This document shows positions 35,032-44,416 of a DNA stretch of 48,320 nucleotides, piece after piece. Under the pieces are notes generated by a model, which did not search any database, was not told the origin of the DNA, and saw nothing but the letters and a program-made list of their open reading frames with translations. The translations under genes were made by a program, and so were the position numbers. The first letter of the stretch is position 1. Every line of letters begins with the position of its first letter. Source of the stretch: Alphaproteobacteria bacterium (GTDB lineage Bacteria; Pseudomonadota; Alphaproteobacteria; Rhizobiales; JAJFHC01); NCBI GenBank assembly GCA_021775805.1, contig JAJFHD010000101.1:1-48320 (forward strand). The letters are read 5' to 3'.

Positions 35032-36408
35032 CTATCCGAGCAGCTTCTGCATTGTTGCGGTGAAGGCCCCGGCTATCTCGGCTTCATTTGCATGATGCCG
35101 GTCCTTGAGGACATGGCGGCCACCGCAAACCACATCACAGACCACGCCCTCCTGCGACGCGAATATCCAGGCATCCAGCAACTGGTCGCCGGCACGCCCG
35201 GCAAGGGCCGGCAGGCTGATATCCAGTGCAACGAAATCGGCGCGGTACCCGGGCGCGAGGAGACCCGTATGGCGTCCCAACGCCTGCGCCCCGCCGGCGA
35301 CCGACGCATTGAACAGCGCGGCACCGGTCGAACGCCCTTCCACCCCGTTGAGAACATTGCGCCTCCGGTGGAGCAACCGCTGACCATACTCATAGGTACG
35401 CAATTCATCGGATACGCTGACAGCGATATGACTGTCGGAACCGATGCCCCAAGCGCCACCTGCCGCATGGTAGTCGCATGCCGGAAAGAAACCGTCGCCC
35501 AGATTCGCTTCCGTTGTCGGACACAGCCCGGCAACAGCGCCGCTATGCGCCAGGCGGCTTGTTTCGCTGTCGTCCATGTGAGTCGCGTGCACCAGGCACC
35601 AGCGTTCTGACACGTCGAAGTTATCGAACAGCCAGGCCACCGGCCGGACCCCCGACCACGCGACACAGTCGTCGACTTCCTTGGTCTGCTCGGCAATATG
35701 AATATGGACCGGACTCGATGGAACAAGGCGGTCCGCCTCCACGAGCACATCATTGAGCAGCGGCCTCGTCACGGCGCGCAGCGAATGGGGGGCGATGCCG
35801 ACGCAGACCTGGGGATCTGCACCATAGGAGCCGGCCAAATCATCGATCAGACGCAGAAAACGGGCACCGTCATTGAGAAAACGCCGTTGTCCCTCAACCG
35901 CCGCCTGACCGCCGAATCCACCATAGGCATAAAGCACCGGCAGATGCGTAATGGCCAGACCAACCTGCCGAGCCGCCGCAATCGCCCGGTCGGAGAGTTC
36001 CGTCAGCGTGTCGTAAGGCGTACCGTCGGGAGCATGGTGAACGTAGTGGAATTCGCCGACGCTGGTGTAGCCGGACCGGATCATGTCGAGGTAAACCTGT
36101 GCTGCAATCGCCTGGACGTCCTCAGGCGTCAGTTTGCCGAGAAATTCGTACATCACCTTGCGCCACGTCCAGAAACTGTCTTCCGACGGGCCGGCAATCT
36201 CGCCAAGTCCGGCCATGGCGCGCTGGAACGCGTGACTGTGCAGATTGGGCATCCCCGGAACGACCGCGCCCGGCAGGTGAATGCCCCCGCCGCCACGAGG
36301 CGTACCGGCTTCCACTGCCGTTATGTTGCCCGCGGCATCGGCATCGATGACGACATTGTCTGCCCACCCGTCCGGCAGCAGCGCGCTGTCGCAATAAAAC
36401 GTAGCCAT
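35032..36408 (-). CDS. hutF: Formimidoylglutamate deiminase
   Basis: 458 residues, amidohydrolase superfamily. The metal site His-x-His is in GMPNLHSHAFQRAMAGLGE (about residue 57). Further metal or substrate residues are in YTSVGEFHYVHHAPDG, VGIAPHSLRAV, VHIHIAEQTKEVDDC and GIGSDSHIAVS. HutF removes ammonia from N-formimino-L-glutamate to give N-formyl-L-glutamate, the branch that needs HutG. ATG 36408 has a GGAGA site. It is divergent from hutI with one HutC palindrome in the 58-base gap, so both directions should be controlled together. Confidence 0.94.
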   Translation of the reverse strand: MATFYCDSALLPDGWADNVVIDADAAGNITAVEAGTPRGGGGIHLPGAVVPGMPNLHSHAFQRAMAGLGEIAGPSEDSFWTWRKVMYEFLGKLTPEDVQAIAAQVYLDMIRSGYTSVGEFHYVHHAPDGTPYDTLTELSDRAIAAARQVGLAITHLPVLYAYGGFGGQAAVEGQRRFLNDGARFLRLIDDLAGSYGADPQVCVGIAPHSLRAVTRPLLNDVLVEADRLVPSSPVHIHIAEQTKEVDDCVAWSGVRPVAWLFDNFDVSERWCLVHATHMDDSETSRLAHSGAVAGLCPTTEANLGDGFFPACDYHAAGGAWGIGSDSHIAVSVSDELRTYEYGQRLLHRRRNVLNGVEGRSTGAALFNASVAGGAQALGRHTGLLAPGYRADFVALDISLPALAGRAGDQLLDAWIFASQEGVVCDVVCGGRHVLKDRHHANEAEIAGAFTATMQKLLG

Positions 36409-36432
36409 CCGAGAATCTCCACGATAATGTGA

Positions 36433-36444
36433 TTGTATATACAA
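36433..36444. promoter_or_regulatory. HutC operator candidate 3 (hutF-hutI spacer)
   Basis: TTGTATATACAA, identical to the first site before hutC 13 kb away. It lies in the 58-base divergent spacer, 24 bases from the hutF start and 22 bases from the hutI start, so one bound dimer could block both promoters. Confidence 0.8.
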
Positions 36445-36466
36445 GACAGAAATTGTGGGACATGCA

Positions 36467-37711
36467 ATGCAAATCGGTGGATGGGACGCCCTCTGGACAA
36501 ATGCCAACATTGCGACAATGGATCTTGCCGCAGGTGAGGACGGTGTCCCTTACGGGGCCTTGAACGACGCTGCGATCGCGGTTCACGATGGAGCCATCGC
36601 CTGGATCGGCTCAATGACGGAACTGACCGAGCCGTTTCACCGGCTCGCGGCCGAAGTCCATGACATTCCCGGACGCTGGATCACGCCGGGCCTGATCGAC
36701 TGCCACACGCACATCGTCTATGGCGGCAATAGAGCGGCAGAGTTTGAGATGCGCCTCGAGGGCGCCACATACGAAGAAATCGCGCGTGCCGGCGGTGGCA
36801 TCAGGTCGACGGTTACGGCAACGCGTGAGGCCAGCGAGGAGGATCTCTTCCGGTCAGCCGCCTCCAGGGTCCGCCACCTGCTCGCCGAAGGCGTCACGAC
36901 GCTGGAGATCAAGTCGGGCTATGGACTCGACACAAAAACCGAAATTGCCATGTTGCGCACTGCCCGGCGCATTGGCCGTGAACTGCCTGTAACCGTAAGG
37001 ACAAGTTTTCTGGGCGCCCATGCGCTGCCTTCCGAATTCGATGGACGCGAGGATGCCTACATTGAATTTGTCTGTGACGAGTCGCTGCCCGCAGCCGTGT
37101 CCGAAGGTCTGGTCGATGCCGTCGACGGCTTCTGCGAGGGGATAGCCTTCAGTCCTCAACAGATGGCCCGTGTCTTTGACAAGGCTCGCGAACTTGAGGT
37201 TCCCGTCAAGCTCCACGCCGAACAACTGAGCGACCTCAAAGGGGCGGTAATGGCGGCTTCGTATGACGCCATGTCCGCCGATCACCTTGAGTATCTCGAA
37301 GAAGACGGCGTCCGTGCCATGGCAGCCTCGGGAACCGTTGCCGTGCTGCTCCCGGGCGCCTTCTATTTTCTGCGGGAAGCCAAACTCCCGCCGCTCGACC
37401 TGCTGCGGCAGTTCGGTGTGCCGATCGCCGTGGCCACCGACTGCAACCCGGGCAGTTCGCCGGTGACATCCATTCTTATGACATTGAACATGGCGTGCAC
37501 CTTGTTTCGCATGACGCCGGAAGAAGCGCTGGCGGGCATCACCTGCAATGCGGCGAAAGCGCTTGGACTGACCGACCGCGGCGTTCTCAGAATCGGCGCC
37601 CGGGCAGACTTTGCGATCTGGAATATCGAACGCCCCGGCGAACTCAGCTACCGGATTGGTTTCAACCCGCTCGAGCACGTGGCGATCGCCGGGAAAGTGA
37701 GCAACCCATGA
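36467..37711 (+). CDS. hutI: Imidazolonepropionase
   Basis: 414 residues, amidohydrolase fold. It hydrolyses 4-imidazolone-5-propionate to N-formimino-L-glutamate, with one metal ion. Ligands His80 and His82 are in [18 protein letters not shown], the substrate segment in GGGIRSTV, later ligands in [10 protein letters not shown] and [15 protein letters not shown] 36455 is an in-frame alternative start, but ATG 36467 has GTGGGA upstream and matches family length. The stop overlaps hutG (ATGA). It is divergent from hutF. Confidence 0.95.
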   Translation: MQIGGWDALWTNANIATMDLAAGEDGVPYGALNDAAIAVHDGAIAWIGSMTELTEPFHRLAAEVHDIPGRWITPGLIDCHTHIVYGGNRAAEFEMRLEGATYEEIARAGGGIRSTVTATREASEEDLFRSAASRVRHLLAEGVTTLEIKSGYGLDTKTEIAMLRTARRIGRELPVTVRTSFLGAHALPSEFDGREDAYIEFVCDESLPAAVSEGLVDAVDGFCEGIAFSPQQMARVFDKARELEVPVKLHAEQLSDLKGAVMAASYDAMSADHLEYLEEDGVRAMAASGTVAVLLPGAFYFLREAKLPPLDLLRQFGVPIAVATDCNPGSSPVTSILMTLNMACTLFRMTPEEALAGITCNAAKALGLTDRGVLRIGARADFAIWNIERPGELSYRIGFNPLEHVAIAGKVSNP

Positions 37712-38508
37712 ACGACTCGTTCACCTTCACGCAAGGCGACAGCCCGCTGCTCGTCAGTTCGCCGCACTCCGGCACCGAAGTGCCTAAAGCCATCGCCGAT
37801 CGGCTTACCGATGATGCAACACTGCTTCACGACACCGACTGGCACATTCCAGATCTCTACGATTTTGTCTCCCAGTTCAAGGCCAGCACGATCCAGGCGC
37901 GCTACAGCCGCTATGTCGTCGACCTGAACCGGCCGCCAGACGGCGCCAGCCTGTATCCCGGCCAGGCGACAACCGGACTTTGTCCGGTTCAGACGTTTGA
38001 CGGCAATCCGATTTACCGGGACGACGGTGAACCGGATGCCGATGAGATCGCCCAACGCACGCGAACCTACTGGCAGCCGTATCACGCCAAGATCACAGAG
38101 GAACTGACCCGGATCCGAGTCCGCTTCGGGTATGCCCTGCTCTACGACTGCCACTCTATCCGGTCGACGATCCCGCGCTTGTTCGAGGGCCGCCTGCCAA
38201 CATTGAACCTGGGCACCGGCAAAGGCACCAGTTGCGACCGTGCGATTGAAAGCGCAATGGCCGATGCCATGGCCAGCAGTGATTTTAGCAGCGTCGTCAA
38301 TGGCAGGTTCGTGGGCGGCCACATCACACGCCATTTCGGAAGTCCGAAACAGCAGGTACATGCCGTTCAGATGGAACTGACGCAAATCGACTATATGGAC
38401 GAAACACCTCCGTATACTTATCGTGCCGAACGCGCCAACCAACTAAAGGTTGCGCTACAAGAAATTATGCACGCGTTTACCAAGAGCGCCGAATTGATTC
38501 ATCGATAA
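37708..38508 (+). CDS. hutG: N-formylglutamate deformylase
   Basis: 266 residues, FGase family. It hydrolyses N-formyl-L-glutamate to glutamate and formate, the last step after HutF. Marks: [13 protein letters not shown] at the N-terminus, [28 protein letters not shown] and [16 protein letters not shown], whose His and Asp are expected metal ligands. Four-base overlap with hutI shows coupling. The formate released might leave by a formate channel, but the FNT gene in this window is far away and no link is claimed. Confidence 0.95.
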   Translation: MNDSFTFTQGDSPLLVSSPHSGTEVPKAIADRLTDDATLLHDTDWHIPDLYDFVSQFKASTIQARYSRYVVDLNRPPDGASLYPGQATTGLCPVQTFDGNPIYRDDGEPDADEIAQRTRTYWQPYHAKITEELTRIRVRFGYALLYDCHSIRSTIPRLFEGRLPTLNLGTGKGTSCDRAIESAMADAMASSDFSSVVNGRFVGGHITRHFGSPKQQVHAVQMELTQIDYMDETPPYTYRAERANQLKVALQEIMHAFTKSAELIHR

Positions 38509-38587
38509 TTATTTACATGTATCGTTCCGACAAGTTATACCAATAAGATAACTATCAAATTTGAACAACTTTCCAGAACAACGTCAT

Positions 38588-39619
38588 ATGAAACCACTAC
38601 TGCCCGGAACAGATTATAACTGGTCTGTACAGCCCAAACCTGAAGATACAGCCGCTGCGATCGGCAATCCGGGCGTTGAGGTCGTATCGACACCGGCGAC
38701 CATCGGCTACCTCGAGATGACCTGTTATCATTTGATGGAACCGTGCTTCGAGGCCGGGGAAGTCAGTGTCGGAACGTCGGTTACGGTGCAACACAAGGCA
38801 GCCGCCTTTCCCGGCGGTGACGTGGAGTGCAGTGCGCGGTTTCTGGGTCACGAAGGCCGGCAACTCCGGTTCTCTGTCGAAGCCCGACAGGATGGCAAAC
38901 TGATCATGGACGGTCATCACGAACGTGCCGTCGTCAAGCTGGATCGCTTCCTGGCCGCCAAGCCAAAAACGGACCGCGCCGGGACACGGTGCAACAGCGA
39001 AGCCGGTCGGCAGAACGATCAGGTTTTGAAATTCTGGTACGACATTCAAAGCCCCTGGTCCTACCTGACCGCCAACCAGGTCAGCCGGATCGCCAGGCGC
39101 CACAACAAGACCGTGGAGTGGTTGCCGTTCCAGTTGCCCCGGGTCGTCAAGGCGATTCAGGGACGAAAACCGCTTGAGGAGAGCCCGGCATTCGTCTCCT
39201 GGTATCATGCCGACCTCCAGGACTGGGCACAGATGGAGGGCCTCGAGATTGTGTTCCATCCCGAATATCCACTGCGCAATGCCCGGGCACTGCGCGTGTG
39301 CCTGTATGCCAAGGACGAAGACGCCGTCGAGAGCTTTTCGCTGGCCCTTTATCAGGCCTATTGGAGCGCGGCTTTAGACATCACCGACATCGCCGTCCTC
39401 GGCCGGATCGCACAGACGGTCGGCCTCGACCCGGAGGCCGCCATGGATGCCGCCACCAACCGGGAATTCAAGGCCCGTCTGGAAGCAAACACACAGACCG
39501 CCATCGACCGCGGCGTGTTCGGCGCCCCGACGATCGACTTCGACAACCGGTTGTTTTTTGGCAACGACCGCTTGCCGATGCTTGAGCGGCACATCAGCCG
39601 GATGGAACGCCAAACGTGA
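38588..39619 (+). CDS. FlK-like hotdog thioesterase fused to DsbA-like isomerase domain
   Basis: 343 residues in two parts. Residues 1-122 resemble the FlK-type hotdog thioesterase: VVSTPATIGYLEMTCYHLME, VSVGTSVTVQHKAAAF, RQLRFSVEARQDGKLI. Thr35, Glu43 and His69 have the same spacing (8 and 26) as the FlK triad Thr42, Glu50, His76. Residues 147-340 are a thioredoxin-fold domain of the 2-hydroxychromene-2-carboxylate isomerase/DsbA group: LKFWYDIQSPWSYLTANQV, with Ser in place of the CxxC pair, and a closing GVFGAPTIDFDNRLFFGNDR. The linker is about 25 residues. The fusion suggests a CoA- or glutathione-thioester intermediate. The gene follows hutG by 79 AT-rich bases. Function unknown. Confidence 0.75.
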   Translation: MKPLLPGTDYNWSVQPKPEDTAAAIGNPGVEVVSTPATIGYLEMTCYHLMEPCFEAGEVSVGTSVTVQHKAAAFPGGDVECSARFLGHEGRQLRFSVEARQDGKLIMDGHHERAVVKLDRFLAAKPKTDRAGTRCNSEAGRQNDQVLKFWYDIQSPWSYLTANQVSRIARRHNKTVEWLPFQLPRVVKAIQGRKPLEESPAFVSWYHADLQDWAQMEGLEIVFHPEYPLRNARALRVCLYAKDEDAVESFSLALYQAYWSAALDITDIAVLGRIAQTVGLDPEAAMDAATNREFKARLEANTQTAIDRGVFGAPTIDFDNRLFFGNDRLPMLERHISRMERQT

Positions 39620-39657
39620 ATGTCGGCTCTGGCGACTGCGTCCAGACCTTATTTGGA

Positions 39658-39957
39658 CTAGCTTTCGGCGATCCTGGGCAACCACACCCCTCCGACGCCA
39701 TGATAGGTTTCCACCTGGAGGCGAAATTCCTGTCCACAACGAGAACACACATAGGAATGATCTATGTAGTCGGGCCACGGTCCCGACAGGTTGAGAAATT
39801 CTTTGGACATCTCGCGGCCATCTATCCCGACCGTTCCCACTGCCGTCAGGGTTCCGTCGTCAATGTTTGCATTGACCACGGCGATAGTCTTGATCAGCGC
39901 CCGTTTTGTTCTTACTTCCACGGTCTGGGACAGGTCAGCGCAGAATTTGCAGGTCAT
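39658..39957 (-). CDS. Small zinc-ribbon-like protein, function unknown
   Basis: 99 residues from ATG 39957. Two CxxC pairs (MTCKFCADL at the start and YVCSRCGQEF near residue 71) suggest a zinc ribbon. The middle has beta-strand character, and the closing FRLQVETYHGVGGVWLP resembles the ends of small uncharacterised bacterial proteins. The frame stays open upstream to 40074 but overlaps the methyltransferase gene there. No good ribosome site is seen. It follows that gene on the same strand by 77 bases. No function is suggested. Confidence 0.5.
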   Translation of the reverse strand: MTCKFCADLSQTVEVRTKRALIKTIAVVNANIDDGTLTAVGTVGIDGREMSKEFLNLSGPWPDYIDHSYVCSRCGQEFRLQVETYHGVGGVWLPRIAES

Positions 39958-40034
39958 GGGATCAAAACCGCAGCAAACAGACACCTCGATGACAAGTCCA
40001 TGCGACCTGCGGCGACAGCCATTTCGCCCATGAC

Positions 40035-40766
40035 TTACCCAGCCTGCTTGTTTCCGGCTACGCCGGTTGCACAACCGAAAAAGTGTTTGTTGAACTCGAC
40101 ATTCAACCCTTCATTGCGAAGCATGGCCGCAAAGTCGGACGCATCGCCGAAGTTTGAAGTATACGATCCTATCATCGCGAAATCCTGCGCGCCGCGAAGT
40201 AAGAGGCTCTCAACGAAAGGCAGGACCACCTTCAAATGAAACATGTAAGCCCTGCGGGCCCACCACCCTCTTGGATCCGATGCTTCAATCAAAGAAAATA
40301 CGCCGCCAGGTTTGAGGATGCGGGCAATCAATGCCGCGAGTTGCGCATGCTGATCCGGTGTGAAGGTCTTGAGACCAAATGTCGAGACGACGAAGTCTGC
40401 ACTCTCGTCGGGAAGACTGCTTGCAAGCACGTCGTCCTCGATAAATTCGATCTTGTGGGTTCTATGTTGATGGAGTCTGTCCATCGCCAGTTCGTGCATA
40501 CCTGTCGAAATGTCTACGGCGGTAATTGCATGGATGTCGGGGAACCGCTTCAACAGATGCGGCCAGCTTTCGCCGGTTCCAGCCATCAAGTCGTACCCTT
40601 GTGAAAGCGGCGCATCCGGTAATGGTATGGCCGCGATGCATTGTTTTCGCCATCGTTCGGTAAATCCCAGAGAGAAGAAATAGCTGTACCCGATGTAGCG
40701 GGACGAGCAACGGTCGAACACCTCCTTAACAAAATTCGGATCATAAATGTCGACTCCCTCAGTCAT
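40035..40766 (-). CDS. Class I SAM-dependent methyltransferase (UbiE-like)
   Basis: 243 residues. Opens with DPNFVKEVFDRCSSRYIGYSY, like UbiE/MenG methyltransferases. Motif I is GYDLMAGTGESWPHLLKRF, the acidic residue after beta-2 is ITAVDISTGMHELA, and LPDESADFVVSTFGLKTF with ILKPGGVFSLIEASDP are the post-motifs. It differs from UbiE at the C-terminus, so ubiquinone C-methylation is not claimed. ATG 40766 has GAGGGG upstream; a TTG at 40787 is possible. The substrate is open. The small zinc protein gene may be co-transcribed. Confidence 0.8.
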   Translation of the reverse strand: MTEGVDIYDPNFVKEVFDRCSSRYIGYSYFFSLGFTERWRKQCIAAIPLPDAPLSQGYDLMAGTGESWPHLLKRFPDIHAITAVDISTGMHELAMDRLHQHRTHKIEFIEDDVLASSLPDESADFVVSTFGLKTFTPDQHAQLAALIARILKPGGVFSLIEASDPRGWWARRAYMFHLKVVLPFVESLLLRGAQDFAMIGSYTSNFGDASDFAAMLRNEGLNVEFNKHFFGCATGVAGNKQAG

Positions 40767-40947
40767 CGAACGTGCCCCTCGCTTCAAGGATTTACCGAAC
40801 CGAAATTGGTTTCAACTTCTCACCGAACCAGTCTATCAATCTTACTCAAACATTTCATGGCTCTCCGTTATCTGGGTCTGCTTAGAGTTCGCGCGAACCC
40901 GCTACCGTTGAGTACAGTCACAACACTTGTCCCCTGATGATGTTCCA

Positions 40948-41388
40948 ATGACTGATCCAGAACTCAGTGCCGACGACCCTGTCAATGCGATTGCCGAAAT
41001 CCGCAAGCGGCTCTCGGACCATCCAGATGTCCGTTTCGAAGAAACCAGCGACACAATTGAGATATTTGCGAACCATGAAAACGGGTTTGATATCACACTT
41101 GTGGATGAGGGCTTTCAATGTACCGTGGCATTCGATGGTGGGTGGCATGAACATTTTCAGACACCAGAAGAAGCTGTCGAATGTGTTGGGTTTGGCCTGT
41201 CGGACGCCTGCCGATTGCGGGTTGAGCTGGGCGGAATTTTTCCGCAACGGTGGATCGTCGAGTGTTTTGAGGGAGATAGCTGGCACTGGAAAAGTGAAAC
41301 CGGGCTGATGTTGTTCCCGTTCTGGCGACGCAAGAAAATTGTCTACCGCCAGAACACCGTGCTTAAAAAGTGCGGAACCGTGGAGTAG
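40948..41388 (+). CDS. Hypothetical acidic protein
   Basis: 146 residues from ATG 40948 (an in-frame TTG at 40927 is the only earlier start). It is acidic in the first half (ELSADDPVNAIAEIRKRLSD) and has a Trp/Phe-rich middle (VAFDGGWHEHFQTPEEAVE, then ECVGFGLSDACRLRVELGG) and a basic tail (WRRKKIVYRQNT). It could be an alpha/beta protein of about 15 kDa; no signal peptide or membrane segment. No family recognised. It converges with the DUF1287 gene. Confidence 0.55.
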   Translation: MTDPELSADDPVNAIAEIRKRLSDHPDVRFEETSDTIEIFANHENGFDITLVDEGFQCTVAFDGGWHEHFQTPEEAVECVGFGLSDACRLRVELGGIFPQRWIVECFEGDSWHWKSETGLMLFPFWRRKKIVYRQNTVLKKCGTVE

Positions 41389-41469
41389 AACAATGATCAC
41401 TTTTATGGAAGCGTGACATAAGGCGCTCAGAAAAACGAAACTGAGAGCTGATTTTCCCAATAGAACCAA

Positions 41470-42183
41470 TTAAATGGCGTCCACGCCCCCGGCAACCAGA
41501 GCGTCGGACAGTTCAAGCCGGTAATGACCATTGATCTCGAACGAAAAGAGCATGTCCTGGAGCCTCGTTCCGGCACCGATGTTGTGAACCACAAGGGGAC
41601 GTTGCCCGTCCCGGGACGAACGGTTTGTGACAATTCCGATATGATCGCGGTTGCCGGGCATCTTCCACGTCACAACATCGCCGGGTTTGTAGTCTGACGC
41701 CGATATTGTAACCGGCAGCGAAACACCGGCGCGCTCGAAGAACCGCCGTAAATTGGGAACCCGCCTGTGGTCGATGTTGGTGTCTGGGCGGCCAAGTCCC
41801 CATATTGCCGGATAGGCGCCGAACGATCGTTTCATGTCGTTGTTGACCAGAACCTGCAGATCAATGCCGTGGGCGTCGCGAAGCGCCCTTATGATGACGT
41901 CCGTGCAGACGCCGCGGGTGCGCGGAACGTCTCCACCGGGAAAAGTCAGGCTGGCATACGCCGGATCGTATCTGACGGTTTGTCCTATCTGGTTCTCGGC
42001 GGCTCGAACAAATTGGGTCGACCATTTAGTCGACTCCTGAAACGGAGAACCGACAACGCCCGGGGGTGATACAAAAGACGATGTGGAAAGCTGCCAGGCG
42101 ATCGCCCAGTAATGACCGGGAATCAGAAATATGGCAAAAGACGCCACAAGCACAACAACGGCAAATAGTGTTCTCGTCACCAA
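41470..42183 (-). CDS. DUF1287 family exported protein
   Basis: 237 residues. N-terminal membrane segment (TRTLFAVVVLVASFAIFLIP), then a periplasmic domain of the DUF1287 (E. coli YijF-like) family: AAENQIGQTVRYDPAY, PRTRGVCTDVIIRALRDAHG, NIDHRRVPNLRRFFER, YKPGDVVTWKMPGNRDHIGIV. The invariant Cys-Thr-Asp and the Asp-His in DHIGIV resemble the Cys-His layout of NlpC/P60-like cysteine amidases, so cell-wall peptide handling is possible but not shown. It stands alone. Confidence 0.82.
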   Translation of the reverse strand: MVTRTLFAVVVLVASFAIFLIPGHYWAIAWQLSTSSFVSPPGVVGSPFQESTKWSTQFVRAAENQIGQTVRYDPAYASLTFPGGDVPRTRGVCTDVIIRALRDAHGIDLQVLVNNDMKRSFGAYPAIWGLGRPDTNIDHRRVPNLRRFFERAGVSLPVTISASDYKPGDVVTWKMPGNRDHIGIVTNRSSRDGQRPLVVHNIGAGTRLQDMLFSFEINGHYRLELSDALVAGGVDAI

Positions 42184-42326
42184 TCAATGTCCCATCGGCT
42201 TTGCTGTATACGAATCCGAAAGAGCGGGCATTTATCGCGGCAACACGGGCCAAATTAAGGCACCATTGACAATCCAACGGCTGTCATGGTGCCAACAAAA
42301 CCCGGAAATTCTCACGTATCGGTGTC

Positions 42327-43172
42327 CTACCCCGCGTCCGCGCGCGCCAGGTAAAGCTCCCGCAACCGCCGCGCCACCGGGCCCGGCTGGCCGCCGCCGA
42401 TCCGGTGCCCGTCGATCTCGACCACCGGAGCGACGAAACTCGATGCACTGGTCAGAAACGCCTCTGCCGCCTCATAGGCTTCCTGCGGCGTGAACGGTCG
42501 CTCCTCCAGTTCCAGGTCGGTTTCCGACAACAGATCGAGAACCGCCATGCGCGTAATCCCCGGCAGCACGGCGTGGCTGAGGGGCCGGGTGACGAGTTTG
42601 CCGACTTCGGTCACGATGAACGCGGTTGACGATGTGCCTTCCGTGATCGTGCCGTCTTCGACCATCCAGCCTTCAAAAGCACCCTGTTCGCGTGCCGCCT
42701 GTTTGCTGAGCACCTGGGCGAGCAACGCCACGCTCTTGATGTCGCGGCGCTCCCAGCGCAGTTCCGGCACGGTCACGACCTTGACCCCGGTCCGCGCCAT
42801 GTCGGGGTTGCGGACTTCCTTTTCCTGGGTGAAAGCAACGACGGTGCATTCGGTGTCGTCCGGAAACCCGAAATCGCGATCCGCTGCGCCGCGGGTCACC
42901 TGGAGGTAGATCAGCCCGTTGTCGAGGTCGTTGCGGGCAGCCAGTTGGCGGTGCATTTCGAAAATGCCGTCTCTGGTAATCGACGCCGCAATCCGCAGTT
43001 CGGCAAGAGACCGCTCCAGCCTGCTGTAATGTCCGTCGAAATCGACGAACTTGCCATCGAGAACCGAGGTTACTTCATAGACCCCGTCAGCGAAAAGAAA
43101 GCCCCGGTCGAAGATCGACACACGGGCTTCATTCTCCGCCACATACTCGCCGTTGACATAGACCGTGCGCAT
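42327..43172 (-). CDS. PLP-dependent class IV aminotransferase (D-amino-acid type)
   Basis: 281 residues. Fold type IV: VSIFDRGFLFADGVYEVTSV, LIYLQVTRGAADRDF, the PLP-binding Lys in RRDIKSVALLAQVLSKQAA, the glutamate/serine block DGTITEGTSSTAFIV and VLPGITRMAVLDL. The spacing and RGFLFADGVYE are those of D-alanine/D-amino-acid aminotransferases more than of branched-chain enzymes. It would interconvert D-amino acids and 2-oxo acids. M at 43172 has GGCGGGATGA upstream; ATG 43181 lies three codons earlier. It is divergent from the LysR gene, a usual arrangement for control. Confidence 0.83.
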   Translation of the reverse strand: MRTVYVNGEYVAENEARVSIFDRGFLFADGVYEVTSVLDGKFVDFDGHYSRLERSLAELRIAASITRDGIFEMHRQLAARNDLDNGLIYLQVTRGAADRDFGFPDDTECTVVAFTQEKEVRNPDMARTGVKVVTVPELRWERRDIKSVALLAQVLSKQAAREQGAFEGWMVEDGTITEGTSSTAFIVTEVGKLVTRPLSHAVLPGITRMAVLDLLSETDLELEERPFTPQEAYEAAEAFLTSASSFVAPVVEIDGHRIGGGQPGPVARRLRELYLARADAG

Positions 43173-43358
43173 ACTGCTCATCCCGCCTGTGCGTTGAATA
43201 CCGCCACCAAAGACCCGTTCAGGTCAAAAATAGACCGCCGTCTTATCGTCCCCGGGCCTGGAATGCAACCAATCGGCGCACCGCCCGGTCTCGCAAATCG
43301 CCGCCCGCAGGGTTTGTTGATCGTTGCAGTGTTCTTCGTTGTTTGTCAGGGTGTTGGC

Positions 43359-44348
43359 ATGCGCCATCCAAAAGCATTCGATCTGCGGGCCCTGGAAGTC
43401 TTCATCGCAGTTGCGGAAACCAGCAGCATGACCGCCGCAGGCGAACGTCTGGGCATGACCCAGTCGGCGGTCTCGCAATCCGTCAGCGCCCTGGAAGACG
43501 GCATGGGCGTCGCTCTGGTCGACCGGACCGTGCGGCCCCTGGCATTGACAGGGCCAGGTAAGATCCTTGCCGAACGTGCGGCAAACATCCTCTCGGAAGC
43601 CGACGTCACGATCGATCATGTGCGCAACGCGGCCGATACGATACCGCCGTTCCTGAGCATTGCCATGATCGACTCGTTTGTCGCCGCGGTCGGCCCGCAT
43701 CTGTTCGAGACATTCGGTAAGATAGCCGAGCATTGCCGCGTCTGGTCAGGCCTGTCGCCGATGTTGTCCGACCATTTTGCCTCACGGCGTGTCGACATTA
43801 TCGTGACCACCGGCGACAGCGTGCCGGAAAACCTTGCGCACATGTCCTATGACCTTCTGATCGAGCCCTATTTGCTGGCTGTGCCTGCAACCTACAAAGG
43901 CCCGATCGACGATCTGGGACTGCTGGTGGATCAGCACGAAATCATCCGCTTCAGCGAGCGCTCCAACATCGGCCGCGACATCGAACGTCACCTGCGGCGC
44001 CTGCGGCTCCAGCCGCCTCACCGCATGGAGTTCGATTTCAGCGATTCCGTTCTGTCCATGGTCGGCGGCGGCGCCGGATGGGCAATCGCCACGCCGTTGT
44101 GCTGTCTCCAGAGTGCGACCTACCTTCCCGGCATCCGGCTCGCCCCCCTGCCCGGCCCCGGCCTGACCCGCCGCATAAGCCTGCTGGTGCGCGATCCGCA
44201 ATTCTCCGAAAGCGCGCGTCTGATTGCCGATACCAGCATCGGTGTCCTGAAAGACCTGCTCCTGCCGCAGATTGCGGAAATGGCGCCCTGGTGTGCCGGG
44301 CAGATCGTAATCGACCCGTCCAAACCGACGCTAACGGAGTTGTCTTGA
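43359..44348 (+). CDS. LysR-type transcriptional regulator
   Basis: 329 residues. Winged helix-turn-helix at 5-64 (FDLRALEVFIAVAETSSMTA, then RLGMTQSAVSQSVSALEDGM) and a two-lobe effector domain after about 90. The open frame extends upstream through the divergent aminotransferase gene, but ATG 43359 has CAGGGTG seven bases before it and matches family length. Divergent from the class IV aminotransferase gene (186-base spacer) and 68 bases ahead of the Tat-exported deiminase gene, so it may control either or both. The effector is unknown. Confidence 0.9.
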   Translation: MRHPKAFDLRALEVFIAVAETSSMTAAGERLGMTQSAVSQSVSALEDGMGVALVDRTVRPLALTGPGKILAERAANILSEADVTIDHVRNAADTIPPFLSIAMIDSFVAAVGPHLFETFGKIAEHCRVWSGLSPMLSDHFASRRVDIIVTTGDSVPENLAHMSYDLLIEPYLLAVPATYKGPIDDLGLLVDQHEIIRFSERSNIGRDIERHLRRLRLQPPHRMEFDFSDSVLSMVGGGAGWAIATPLCCLQSATYLPGIRLAPLPGPGLTRRISLLVRDPQFSESARLIADTSIGVLKDLLLPQIAEMAPWCAGQIVIDPSKPTLTELS

Positions 44349-44416
44349 TGCGGAATTGGCACTAGCGTCAGCTGGATGACGCAATCAGACCGACGACAAC
44401 AGGGGTCAGATACCAC

